Numbered from the stretch's first letter, positions 36,793 to 45,092 are shown. The stretch: DNA of 64,000 nt from Brevundimonas diminuta (GCF_022654015.1 NZ_CP073063.1:186001-250000), one strand, 5' to 3'. Notes: a model not told the origin generated them from the sequence alone. Program-made: numbers and translations.

Positions 36793-37729
36793 GCGCAAGG
36801 CGCACGGTGACCGAAAGATCCGGGTTCCAACCTGGTCTGAAACGCTGACCGTCATCGTCTCGCTGGTCCTGGCGGCTATCCTGGCCGTGACCGCCTCTAA
36901 GGCGAGAGCCTGCGACCTTGCCCTGACCCAGAGCCCCAGCACTGTCGTCATCAACTACAATCCCTTCGCTGCGGGACCGTCGAGCGGCGCCATCGATCTG
37001 GGCCTGAAGAACCAGGCAGACGAGGCCTGCGAGCTGCGGCTGTCCTTCGTTGACGACGGCGGGGCGATTGTTTCCCGGCTGGACCTTGGGGGCGTGGGGG
37101 TGCAGTTTCGTCCGCGAGAGGCGTCGGGGCTTCAGACGTCTGACGTCGAGCCTGGGGTCTTGCGCTACACTCTCGCAGGCAAGGCGACAGGTCAGGCGCA
37201 GTTGGACGCCGCCATCCTCGTGGACGCCGTGCCCGACGCAGGAACCTACGCCAGCGACCTGAAGCTGCTGGTCAAGGACGCTGATGGGACGGCTTTGCTT
37301 GCCCCAATCCCGGTCCGTATGCAGCTGGTCTCCACGCCCCGAGCACAACTGAATCTGGCTGGCGCCGCCGGCGCCTTTGGTTCGGGTTCCAGTGTGGAGG
37401 TGGTCGATTTCGGTGACGCCTCTACCGGCCTGACGCGGCGCATCTTCATTCAGGTCCGCGCCAATGCACCGTCGATCATCGCGATCACGTCCGAACATCG
37501 CGGCCTGATGCAGCGTCAGGGCGATGCGGAGACGGCGTCCAGCGTCGCCTACGCGGTCGAGCTGGACGGGACGCCGGTCGATCTAAAGGCGCCGTGGACC
37601 AAGGAGGTCGATCCGCCCCGGACCCTCGCCGGCATGTCGCTGCCGATGCTGTTCACCTTGGGCAAGGTCAAGGATCAGATGGCCGGTCGCTATCAGGATG
37701 TGCTCGCTATCGACATATCGCCTCGCTGA
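36755..37729 (+). CDS. Probable tip subunit (two-domain pilin/adhesin)
   Basis: 324 residues. An unusually long basic n-region (MSAKSARLRRRRRRKAHGDR) leads a hydrophobic signal core VIVSLVLAAILAVTASKARA. The mature protein has two subunit-like domains: the first ends DAGTYASDLKLLVKDAD, the second ends AGRYQDVLAIDISPR, both with the G-x-Y-x-x-x strand of SCPU pilins. Only the last has no donor-strand partner, as expected for a tip protein such as CsuE. GGAAGGA lies nine bases before ATG 36755. Last gene of the pilus operon. Confidence 0.8.
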   Translation: MSAKSARLRRRRRRKAHGDRKIRVPTWSETLTVIVSLVLAAILAVTASKARACDLALTQSPSTVVINYNPFAAGPSSGAIDLGLKNQADEACELRLSFVDDGGAIVSRLDLGGVGVQFRPREASGLQTSDVEPGVLRYTLAGKATGQAQLDAAILVDAVPDAGTYASDLKLLVKDADGTALLAPIPVRMQLVSTPRAQLNLAGAAGAFGSGSSVEVVDFGDASTGLTRRIFIQVRANAPSIIAITSEHRGLMQRQGDAETASSVAYAVELDGTPVDLKAPWTKEVDPPRTLAGMSLPMLFTLGKVKDQMAGRYQDVLAIDISPR

Positions 37730-37788
37730 CGTGGGATACCCCATACTGGTTAGCCCATAGCGGCGATTACGACGCGGCCTTCAAACTG

Positions 37789-37801
37789 TTAACAAAGTTA
37801 A
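37789..37801. promoter_or_regulatory. Candidate operator palindrome upstream of the second LuxR-type gene
   Basis: TTAACAAAGTTAA is a perfect 5-3-5 inverted repeat, 103 bp before the start. The spacing between the TTAA halves is five, not the seven of a CtrA box, so that identity is not supported. Confidence 0.4.
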
Positions 37802-37904
37802 TGCGATGAGCCGGCTGTTTGGAGGAGCCGGCACACACAGATCGTAAGCTTAAGGCCGACAGCCCCGTCCGGGTTTGGACGGCCTGCGGAAATGGGTGGC
37901 GCAA

Positions 37905-38576
37905 ATGTATGAGCAAAAGATAGCGGCGGCGTCGCGAACAGACGGCCGTGCTGTTTCAGCGATTCTGCAAGGAGAGTTTGGGCAGCGCCGGACGCCAATC
38001 GGGTCGAACGGAAATCCGACACCCCTGCCTCGTGCGGACTGCACCGCCTGGTTCGAACACGACATTCTCGCCCGTTTTGTTCTGGATCCTCAAGGCTGCG
38101 TGATCCACGCCAACGCCAATGCCAGAGCCATCATTGCAGCCGGTGTGCTGGGCGCTGGCGGGGCCTTCATCTGTCCCTCTCATCGCAATCGTGGCGAGTT
38201 CGACGCCTTGGCCAACCGTCTACTGCAAGGACGACAATCCCACGGCCGCCTTCTGTTTCGCGCAGGCGATGACGCCTGGTGCCTGCTGGATCTGGCGACG
38301 GCGCCCGATGTGATCGACCGCATCTTCGCCACGGCGCGCCCGGCCCGTTGCATGGGCGTGGAGGTTATGGAGCCGCTGCGCGCCATCTTCGGTCTGACCC
38401 GGGCTGAACTCCTGGTCCTTTCCCATCTGACCCAAGGCGAGGCCCCAAAAGACATCAGCCGAAAGATGGATATGTCGATCCACACTGTCCGCGCCCATCT
38501 GCGCGCCATCTGCATGCGCATGGGCGTCAAAGGCATTACCGGTGCCCTGAGATTGAGTTTTCAACTCATAAACTGA
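37905..38576 (+). CDS. PAS-like/LuxR-type regulator downstream of the pilus operon
   Basis: 223 residues. A PAS-like N-terminal part (WFEHDILARFVLDPQGCVIH, ANARAIIAAGVLGAGG) precedes a LuxR HTH: FGLTRAELLVLSHLTQGEAP, ISRKMDMSIHTVRAHLRAIC. Same architecture as the regulator at 31729-32385 but on the other strand and side of the operon. ATG 37905 is chosen over a TTG at 37875; neither has a strong ribosome site. No receiver domain and no kinase nearby. Confidence 0.82.
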   Translation: MYEQKIAAASRTDGRAVSAILQGEFGQRRTPIGSNGNPTPLPRADCTAWFEHDILARFVLDPQGCVIHANANARAIIAAGVLGAGGAFICPSHRNRGEFDALANRLLQGRQSHGRLLFRAGDDAWCLLDLATAPDVIDRIFATARPARCMGVEVMEPLRAIFGLTRAELLVLSHLTQGEAPKDISRKMDMSIHTVRAHLRAICMRMGVKGITGALRLSFQLIN

Positions 38577-38960
38577 CGCTCGTTTCGTGTAGCCATCCAA
38601 AACGTCCGCCGCACGCTCCCGTGTCTTTCAGCAAGACAAAGGATGGACTAGGGCCACACAACATCGGCGGCGCGGTTGGCAAAAACGGGGACGTACCGGA
38701 CGCTGACCGGACCATCCGGGCCGAGCCGAGCCCGGTGAAAAACGACTGTCACCACGCGTCCATGAAACGCGCGCAGACCACCAAGTCATGAAAAAAAATG
38801 GCGCACCTAAAGCGATACAAACGCCTGACCATCAGATTTGCAGCCTGGGAAAATACCCTTCATTTTCCGCCTCTTGAGGTCATTGACGCTGTAACGAGCG
38901 ACAGTCGCGTGTTTCTTGAGGCCTCATGTTGCCATCGCCTCAAGTTCTATGCAGCGGCAC
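38577..38960. other. Intergenic region holding the left island boundary
   Basis: 384 bases without a gene, lower in GC than the flanks. It contains the degenerate tRNA-Arg 3' half at 38799-38847 and an 8-bp-stem inverted repeat, CTTGAGGC (38915-38922) / GCCTCAAG (38937-38944), just past the stop of the CHASE2-EAL gene, which could slow or end transcription on the minus strand although no T tract follows it there. Confidence 0.6.
38799..38847 (-). pseudogene. Degenerate 3' half of tRNA-Arg (island boundary repeat)
   Basis: By my own alignment 39 of 49 bases (80%) match the anticodon-to-CCA part of tRNA-Arg at 45179-45227, in the same orientation, including the encoded CCA and most of the T arm. 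Seven of the ten differences are transitions, five of them to A/T, as expected for an unused copy. On the minus strand CCA is followed by eight T, a tRNA-like transcription end that the intact gene now lacks. The 5' half is missing, so it is not a functional tRNA. Confidence 0.8.
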
Positions 38961-41354
38961 CTATGCAGGGGTTGGACAGAGCTTTGTGCTTTCGGATTGT
39001 GTCAATAGACGCGCCAGGTCTTCGAACGGCAGTGGTCGCGAGACCCAGTAGCCCTGGATGGTGTCACATCCCAGAAACGACAAGGCTTCAAACACATCCT
39101 CGGTTTCAACGCCCTCAGCGACGACGGTCATGCCCAGGCCGTGGGCGAGATCAACGGTGGATTTGATGATCAGACGATCGCGCCCGCTGTCGAGGACATC
39201 AAGGATCAGGGAGCGGTCGATCTTCAACTCGTCGGCGTTCAGCATCTTCAGATAGCTGAGCGAAGACAGGCCTGCCCCGTAGTCGTCGATCGAAATCCGC
39301 ACCCCGGCCGCCCGATAGGCCGCGATCGCCTGGGCCGCGATCTTCGGGTTTTCGATGACGGCGGTTTCGGTGATTTCAAAGATGAGATCGGCCTCGCAGC
39401 CCTCGATCAACTGGAGCGCACGCGCTTGGAAGGCCTCGTCCACAAGGAGCCGTCCGGACACATTCAGAGCGATCGCCAGATGAACGCCCTGAGCCCTCAA
39501 CGCGGACTGATCCTCGATCGCTTTGACGATGCTCCATTCGGTGAGGGCCCTGATCTGTCCCGTCTGTTCGGCGATGGGAATGAAGAGGTCCGGGCCGATT
39601 CGACCCCGAACGGGATGATGCCATCGACAGAGCGCCTCGACAGAAGCCGTAGAGCCGTCCGAGGTCTTGCGCTTGGGTTGATAGTGCAGACTGACTTCGC
39701 TCGTGCGCAGGGCGTCGCGAAGCTCGGACATCAGGGCGAGGTTGTTATCGGGATCGACAAAGGTCGCCTCGTCATAAAGCACCGTGCGGTCGTCCGAGAG
39801 ATCGGCCTGGTTAAGCGCCGTCGTCGCCCGTTCGATCAGGGCGTCGCCGCTCGCCGACTGCCTGTCCTGTGAGGCGCTGCCGATGCGGACGAACAGGTCG
39901 AGCGGCTGGCCATCGACTGTGAAGGTCGTCTCTACGGCGCGAAGCGATCTGGCCAGGACGTGTTGCTCATCGACGGACAGATCGGCCCGCGAGAACGCGA
40001 GCACCGAGGACGCGATTTGCGCCACCAGGTCCACGTCGGCCAAATCGGCCAAGCGGTCGGCAAGCTGAACCATCAAGGTGTTGGCGACGTCGTACCCGAC
40101 GACCCCGCGCATTTCCGCATGGCGATCCACGCCGATCGCAAACACGGCGACGTTGGTCTCGGCTGCGGCGATCAGGTCCTCGATGCCCGCCAGCAGGGCT
40201 CGGCGATTGGGAAGCCCTGTTTCCGGCTGGTGCATCGCCAGATGAATCAGGCCGGCCTCTCGCGCCTGCACGATCGCCTTGGCTTGCCTCGTCAACTCCA
40301 CGCGGGTCGCCCAGATCGCCATTAGTGTCTGCGTGAAAAGAAGCGCGGCGATGTCGATGCTGACCGGCAGCAAGGCCTGAAGCACGATCGGCGCGATCAC
40401 GATCAAGGCGGTGACGGCGACATGGCGCACGACCAACCGCCATAGAGCCGCGCCCCCGCTTCTGACAGGCTGTAACGCCCCGATGAGCCCGGCGCACAGG
40501 ATCAGAAGAGCCAGCGGGCTAAGGCTGATCAGGGCCCGTCCGTCAGCGATACTTTCGTAGGCGAGGGCGTGGATGATCACGCCAGGCAACAGCCCGACGG
40601 GTGTGGCGAACTCGTCGCCGAGTTCGAGGGCCGTCGCCCCCATCAGGATCTTTTTGCCGCGCACGAGAGAGGGGTCGAAGCGTCCGCTGTAGACGTCCTC
40701 GAAACTGAGGTGGGGGATCGATTTCTGCTCGATCCCGAAATCGACGGTGAAAGCGCCCTGACGCACCGAGGCATCGGCCAGCAGGGCCGCGACCGATGGC
40801 GGCGCGTCCTCTGAGGCGCCGTAATCGTAATGGCGCACCCGTCCGTCGCCATCCACCGGCACATTGACCGACGCGAGCAAGGACTCGTTCAGAAGCGGCC
40901 CGATCGGGCGGTTGCCCGATCTGCGTGTTTCGCCGGCGCCATACGACTCCATCTGCTCAAAGGTCGCCAACGCCACCTGACCAGGATGGCGGGATACGGC
41001 CGCCGCCAGCGCCTGATCGGACGCGGGGTTCGACGGCGCGCTGAAATCGACATCGACGGCGACCAGGGTCGCGCCGGCCGCAATCAGATTGTCGATCGCC
41101 TGGGCATATCGTCGCCGGTCCCATGGCCAGGCTTCTGCGGCGACCAGGCTTCGGGAATCGATCTCGACGATTGTCAGGCTCTGGCTGGCAGGCCGCTTCA
41201 GAACCGAGAACCGCGCAGAGGCGATGACGTCATCTAGAGGCCGGAAGGCGTTCGCGAGCATTCCAACGCCCGCGAACGCCAGGATCAGCACGGACCAAAC
41301 GACGACAGAAAGTCGACGTCGACCGAGTTCATCAGCAGCGGCGCGCATGGTCAC
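38961..41354 (-). CDS. CHASE2 receptor with degenerate GGDEF and intact EAL domain
   Basis: 797 residues. TM helix 15-34; periplasmic CHASE2 domain about 38-272 (LTIVEIDSRSLVAAEAWPWD, FVDDVYSGRFDPSL-like region, GKKILMGATALELGDEFATP); three helices between 280 and 350; then a GGDEF domain whose catalytic sequence is replaced by ASSVL (448-452), so no cyclase activity is expected. The EAL domain has EAL 573-575, ALNVSG, FEITET, SIDDYGAGLS (Asp690/691), LKIDRS, AEGVET and IQGYW, all catalytic positions present. It should therefore degrade c-di-GMP in response to a periplasmic cue. Translation starts at GTG 41354, overlapping the FecR stop by four bases; ATG 41348 is an alternative. Confidence 0.9.
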   Translation of the reverse strand: MTMRAAADELGRRRLSVVVWSVLILAFAGVGMLANAFRPLDDVIASARFSVLKRPASQSLTIVEIDSRSLVAAEAWPWDRRRYAQAIDNLIAAGATLVAVDVDFSAPSNPASDQALAAAVSRHPGQVALATFEQMESYGAGETRRSGNRPIGPLLNESLLASVNVPVDGDGRVRHYDYGASEDAPPSVAALLADASVRQGAFTVDFGIEQKSIPHLSFEDVYSGRFDPSLVRGKKILMGATALELGDEFATPVGLLPGVIIHALAYESIADGRALISLSPLALLILCAGLIGALQPVRSGGAALWRLVVRHVAVTALIVIAPIVLQALLPVSIDIAALLFTQTLMAIWATRVELTRQAKAIVQAREAGLIHLAMHQPETGLPNRRALLAGIEDLIAAAETNVAVFAIGVDRHAEMRGVVGYDVANTLMVQLADRLADLADVDLVAQIASSVLAFSRADLSVDEQHVLARSLRAVETTFTVDGQPLDLFVRIGSASQDRQSASGDALIERATTALNQADLSDDRTVLYDEATFVDPDNNLALMSELRDALRTSEVSLHYQPKRKTSDGSTASVEALCRWHHPVRGRIGPDLFIPIAEQTGQIRALTEWSIVKAIEDQSALRAQGVHLAIALNVSGRLLVDEAFQARALQLIEGCEADLIFEITETAVIENPKIAAQAIAAYRAAGVRISIDDYGAGLSSLSYLKMLNADELKIDRSLILDVLDSGRDRLIIKSTVDLAHGLGMTVVAEGVETEDVFEALSFLGCDTIQGYWVSRPLPFEDLARLLTQSESTKLCPTPA

Positions 41355-43354
41355 CGCTTCGGAGGCCGAGGACCACCCTTGCCGGGATCATCTTCACCGG
41401 GATGGCCATGGCCGGGATTTCCATTGCCTGGGTTGCCCGAGCCAGGGTTGCCGTTGCCCGGGTTGCCGTTTCCAGGACGGTCGTCGCCGGGCTTACCCCT
41501 GCCAGGATCATCTCCACCCGGATTGCCGGAACCGGGATTTCCGTTTCCAGGATTTCCATTACCGGGATTACCGTTGCCGGGGTTGCCGTTTCCAGGACGG
41601 CCGTCGCCGGGTTTACCCTTGCCGGGATCATCTCCACCTGGATTGCCGGCACCGGGATTCCCGTTCCCAGGATTTCCATCACCCGGATTACCGTTGCCGG
41701 GGTTGCCGTTTCCAGGACGGCCGTCGCCGGGTTTACCCTTGCCGGGATCATCTCCACCTGGATTGCCGGCACCGGGATTCCCGTTCCCAGGATTTCCATT
41801 ACCCGGATTACCGTTGCCGGGGTTGCCGTTTCCAGGACGGCCGTCGCCGGGTTTACCCTTGCCGGGATCATCTCCACCTGGATTGCCGGCACCGGGATTC
41901 CCGTTCCCAGGATTTCCATTACCTGGATTGCCGGCACCGGGATTCCCGTTCCCAGGATTTCCATTACCCGGATTACCGTTGCCGGGGTTGCCGTTTCCAG
42001 GACGGCCGTCGCCGGGTTTACCCTTGCCGGGATTGCCGTTGCCCGGAGTGCCTGAGCCGGGGTCGCCGTTGCCCGGATTGCCGTCGCCAGGGTTGCCCGA
42101 GCCGGGATTGCCGTTGCCCGGATTGCCGTTGCCCGGTTCGCCCGAGCCCGGATTACTGTTGCCAGGGTTGCCGTTGCCAGGGTTGCCCGAGCCGGGATTG
42201 CCCGCGCCCGGGTTACCGTTGCCCGGATTGCCGGCGCCGGGGTTGCCAGAGCCCGGGTTATCGTTGCCCGGAGTGCCCGAACCGGGATTGCCCGCGCCGG
42301 GGTTGCCAGAGCCCGGGTTATCGTTGCCCGGATTGCCAGCACCTGGATTGCCCGCGCCGGGGTTGCCGTTGCCCGGAGCGCCTGAGCCGGGGTCGCCGTT
42401 GCCCGGATTGCCCGAGCCCGGATTGCCAGCACCGGGGTTGCCGGCGCCAGGGTTGCCAGGATTAGTCGCTCCAGTATTGGCGTTGTTGCCGGGGCCCGCT
42501 GCGGCATTATTGCTCGCGTTGGTTACGGCTGGCGGCGGTGAAGCGTTTCCGCTTGAACCGGAGTTTCCTGCCGCAGCGGTGGAAGTCGCTGCTGAAGATG
42601 TCGCTGGAACCGCAGTCGTGCTTGTGGTCGTAGCCGATGGTGTTGTCGTCGCGGCAGTCGCGGTGCCTGATGTAGACGCCGTCGTGGTGGTGGCCGCTGG
42701 CGCCGTCGCAGGCGGGTTCTGGACTAGGCCATCGGTCAAGGTCTCGTAGTCAAGGCTCGGCGCCGCGACTGGAGCCGCTTCGATCGGAACCGATGCAACG
42801 GGTATGGAAACCTCGACGCTGGTCGGTTGCTGGCGCGGGACCAGGGCGGTAGCGCCCGCCGCCACGTCGCTGCCGGCATTGCCGTTATTGGCGCGGACCT
42901 CGACCAGACCTTCGGCGACATGCACGCGGTCGCCCATGGGGTCGACGGTGACTGTAAACGTCGTGCCCTTCACCACGGCGGCAAGCAATGGCGTCTCCAC
43001 CCGAAAGTGCGGCTGCCTCTGCCGATCGACCTGGAACAGGGCCGAGCCAAGGTCCTGCAAAACCCGTGTCATGCCGCCGACTTCAGGAGCCAGCGTGGTG
43101 CGACTGTTCGGCCCTACCACGACCCTTTGCTGACCGTTCGTGATCATCGCGCGGCCGTTGCCGCCTGTCGTGACGCTGGTTCCGGTCGGTAATACCTGCC
43201 CAACCGAGCCGTTTGCAGCGGGCCGCGCCGGTATGGCCACGCGAACAACGCCCGCGACTTCCCTAATGCGCCACTCATCCGCCAGAGCCTGGGCCGGGTA
43301 GCGCACGAAGAAGAAGAGGACGGCAAAGAATATTGCGTATCGATTAGCCAACAC
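41351..43354 (-). CDS. Exported FecR-domain protein with long Asn-Pro-Gly repeat tail
   Basis: 667 residues. Signal peptide to about Ala25 (ending AQALA), then a FecR domain at about 30-175: VLPTGTSVTTGGNGRAMITN, VETPLLAAVVKGTTFTVTVD, VHVAEGLVEVRANNG. A Ser/Thr/Ala-rich linker (about 190-290) leads into some 350 residues of NPGNG, NPGAG and NPGSG steps with periodic DDPGKGKPGDGRPG inserts. The FecR domain here lacks the cytoplasmic anti-sigma part, so it is not a canonical FecR; it fits the periplasmic FecR proteins encoded next to CHASE2 receptors. The 3' half of the gene is a tandem repeat. The start is GTG 43354 (TTG 43351 also possible). Coupled to the CHASE2-EAL gene. Confidence 0.87.
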   Translation of the reverse strand: MLANRYAIFFAVLFFFVRYPAQALADEWRIREVAGVVRVAIPARPAANGSVGQVLPTGTSVTTGGNGRAMITNGQQRVVVGPNSRTTLAPEVGGMTRVLQDLGSALFQVDRQRQPHFRVETPLLAAVVKGTTFTVTVDPMGDRVHVAEGLVEVRANNGNAGSDVAAGATALVPRQQPTSVEVSIPVASVPIEAAPVAAPSLDYETLTDGLVQNPPATAPAATTTTASTSGTATAATTTPSATTTSTTAVPATSSAATSTAAAGNSGSSGNASPPPAVTNASNNAAAGPGNNANTGATNPGNPGAGNPGAGNPGSGNPGNGDPGSGAPGNGNPGAGNPGAGNPGNDNPGSGNPGAGNPGSGTPGNDNPGSGNPGAGNPGNGNPGAGNPGSGNPGNGNPGNSNPGSGEPGNGNPGNGNPGSGNPGDGNPGNGDPGSGTPGNGNPGKGKPGDGRPGNGNPGNGNPGNGNPGNGNPGAGNPGNGNPGNGNPGAGNPGGDDPGKGKPGDGRPGNGNPGNGNPGNGNPGNGNPGAGNPGGDDPGKGKPGDGRPGNGNPGNGNPGDGNPGNGNPGAGNPGGDDPGKGKPGDGRPGNGNPGNGNPGNGNPGNGNPGSGNPGGDDPGRGKPGDDRPGNGNPGNGNPGSGNPGNGNPGHGHPGEDDPGKGGPRPPKR
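41401..42040. repeat. 120-bp tandem repeat inside the FecR-repeat gene
   Basis: Period 120 bp (40 codons, frame kept). Units starting at 41521, 41641, 41761 and 41881 are closely alike; the 41641 and 41761 units differ at a single base by eye. The 41881 unit carries an extra in-frame 45-bp duplication of its first part, and the unit at 41401 is the most diverged. Such near-identity points to recent slippage or recombination. Confidence 0.9.
42041..42460. repeat. Short-period (9-18 bp) NPG-coding repeats
   Basis: Degenerate repeats of the GGATTGCCGTTGCCC type (minus strand codes Gly-Asn-Gly-Asn-Pro), continuing the tail of the FecR-repeat protein upstream of the 120-bp array. A block from 42241 is repeated almost unchanged at 42301. 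Variation is mostly at the second residue of each step (Asn, Ala, Ser, Asp). Confidence 0.8.
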
Positions 43355-43478
43355 AGGCTCCAGACATTCTGTTTGATGTTCTGGATATCAGGGCGTGCCT
43401 GCCAAGCTCTTAACTGGCGATATTAACACGATTTTCAGCCGAAACGCCGTAAGTGGCCTCCTGTGTTTGGAGAACGGC

Positions 43479-45077
43479 GTGCGTCATATTTTTTCGACTT
43501 CATGGTTAAGAATAATCACTGTCCTGTGGGGGATGGTGGCGGTGCTGACCATGGCCGTCGCGGGACCGGTTCGCGCGGACGCTGAGCCGGCTTCGACGCC
43601 GGACGCGGGCTGCGCCGGATGTCTGATCCTGACCAGCATGCTGATCCAGGGAGTGAGCGCCTATCCACTCGCTGATCTCGCCGACACCTATGACCAGCAA
43701 TTGGCGCGACGCATCTCGGTGGATGATCTGGTGCAGTCCGCCAATGCGATCACTGCGCGTTATCGCAACGACGGCTATTTCCTGACCCGCGCCATCGTCG
43801 CCGAGACCGACCCTGCGATCGGCGCCGCCCGCATTGTCGTGTTCGAGGGCTATATCTCGGAACTGAAACTGACCGGCGATGGCGCACGCGCCGTCGAACC
43901 GATCCTGAAGCCCCTGGTGAACCAACGCCCTCTGACCATCGGCGAACTGGATCGCCGCCTGTCGCTGGCGTCCGACGCGCCCGGCGTCAAACTGACCAGC
44001 CGCATCGAGCCGATCATCGGCGACCCGGCGCAACACCGGCTGGTGGTCGAGACGGAAATGACCGCAGGCAGCGCCGGCGTCTATGCCGACAATCGCGGCT
44101 CCGAAACCCAAGGTCCGTGGCAGGTCTATTTGTCCGGCGCCCGCAACTCGACCTTTACGGCCGGCGACCAGATCACATTGGGCGTGCTGACGGTGCCGGA
44201 TCGCCCTGAAGAGCTCACCTATGTCGATGCGTCCTACTCTGTCGTCGCGCCAGGAGGCGGCCGCGTCCGCTTTGGCGTGTCGGGCTATGAGACGGATGCG
44301 CCGCTTCAGAACGCATCGGGCTGGGTCGGGGGGAGCAGCCGCATGGCCTCGGTCACGCTCTCGCATCCCCTGGTCCGTTCGCGTGACAAGAACCTGTGGC
44401 TGAATGCGGGACTGGATGTCCGTCGCGTCGAACAGAACTACGTCGCCACGGGTCGCGCCGACGAGACCCTGACCGTGGCGCGGGTGTCAGTGGCGGGACA
44501 GCGGCGGTACAGCCCCGGCTGGATGGCCGGCTCGGTGCAGCTGTCGAAAGGGATCGACGCCTTCGGCGCCACGACCGAGCGTTCGCCGCTGAATACGCGC
44601 TACGACGCGACGGGCGAATTCTTCAAGGTCAACGCCCAGGTCAGCGCCTATCGCGATCTCAGCAAGTACGTCGGCGTCTACGTCGAGGCCTCAGGCCAAT
44701 GGTCGGACGACGCCCTGCTCAGCTCCGAAGAGTTCTTCGTTGGCGGCCCGACCTATGGCCGGGCGTATGACTATGGCGAAGCCAGCGGCGACAAGGCCGT
44801 CGCCGGGATGATCGAGGCGCGGATCGGATATGATCCCAAAGGCGACCTGATCACCTTCGCCCAGGCCTTCGCCTTCTTGGACACCGCCAAGGTGTGGAAC
44901 AAGACGCCCGGTCGCGACTGGTCCGAACAGCTGACGTCCGCCGGGGTGGGTTCGCGCATCACCTTCGACCGCAAGACCACCCTGCGTATCGAGTTCGCCA
45001 AACCCCTGTCCCGTGCGCCCTATAACCAACCCGACAAAGGCTGGCGCACCTTCGTGTCGTTGTCGAAACAGTTCTAG
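43479..45077 (+). CDS. TpsB-type outer-membrane transporter (ShlB/FhaC family), no TpsA partner
   Basis: 532 residues. The signal peptide from GTG 43479 (VRHIFSTSWLRIITVLWGMV, ending PVRADA) is preceded by GGAGA at five bases; the open frame extends to 43395 but gives no better signal. Two POTRA-like domains follow (ISVDDLVQSANAITARYRND, LVNQRPLTIGELDRRLSLAS), then a 16-strand barrel with TYGRAYDYGEASGDKAVAGM (the VRGF-like loop 6 element, here GRAY) and C-terminal FVSLSKQF ending in Phe. Two-partner secretion uses such proteins to export one large protein. None with a TPS domain is visible within the window. Divergent from the FecR gene across 124 bp. Confidence 0.88.
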   Translation: MRHIFSTSWLRIITVLWGMVAVLTMAVAGPVRADAEPASTPDAGCAGCLILTSMLIQGVSAYPLADLADTYDQQLARRISVDDLVQSANAITARYRNDGYFLTRAIVAETDPAIGAARIVVFEGYISELKLTGDGARAVEPILKPLVNQRPLTIGELDRRLSLASDAPGVKLTSRIEPIIGDPAQHRLVVETEMTAGSAGVYADNRGSETQGPWQVYLSGARNSTFTAGDQITLGVLTVPDRPEELTYVDASYSVVAPGGGRVRFGVSGYETDAPLQNASGWVGGSSRMASVTLSHPLVRSRDKNLWLNAGLDVRRVEQNYVATGRADETLTVARVSVAGQRRYSPGWMAGSVQLSKGIDAFGATTERSPLNTRYDATGEFFKVNAQVSAYRDLSKYVGVYVEASGQWSDDALLSSEEFFVGGPTYGRAYDYGEASGDKAVAGMIEARIGYDPKGDLITFAQAFAFLDTAKVWNKTPGRDWSEQLTSAGVGSRITFDRKTTLRIEFAKPLSRAPYNQPDKGWRTFVSLSKQF

Positions 45078-45092
45078 GCGCGCGCAGAAGCC

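Noticed and set aside
41521..42040. Regularly spaced repeats that could suggest a CRISPR array
   Set aside because: Units are contiguous, in frame and code for protein; there are no unique spacers and no cas genes.
41379..42749. Long plus-strand frames (to about 456 codons) across the Asn-Pro-Gly repeat
   Set aside because: They arise because the minus-strand repeat has almost no stop codons on any strand. The encoded chains are repetitive Pro/Gly or Cys/Arg strings with no start context.
41351..43354. Classical FecR (anti-sigma) regulator
   Set aside because: No sigma factor gene, no cytoplasmic anti-sigma part; the protein is exported from its N-terminus.
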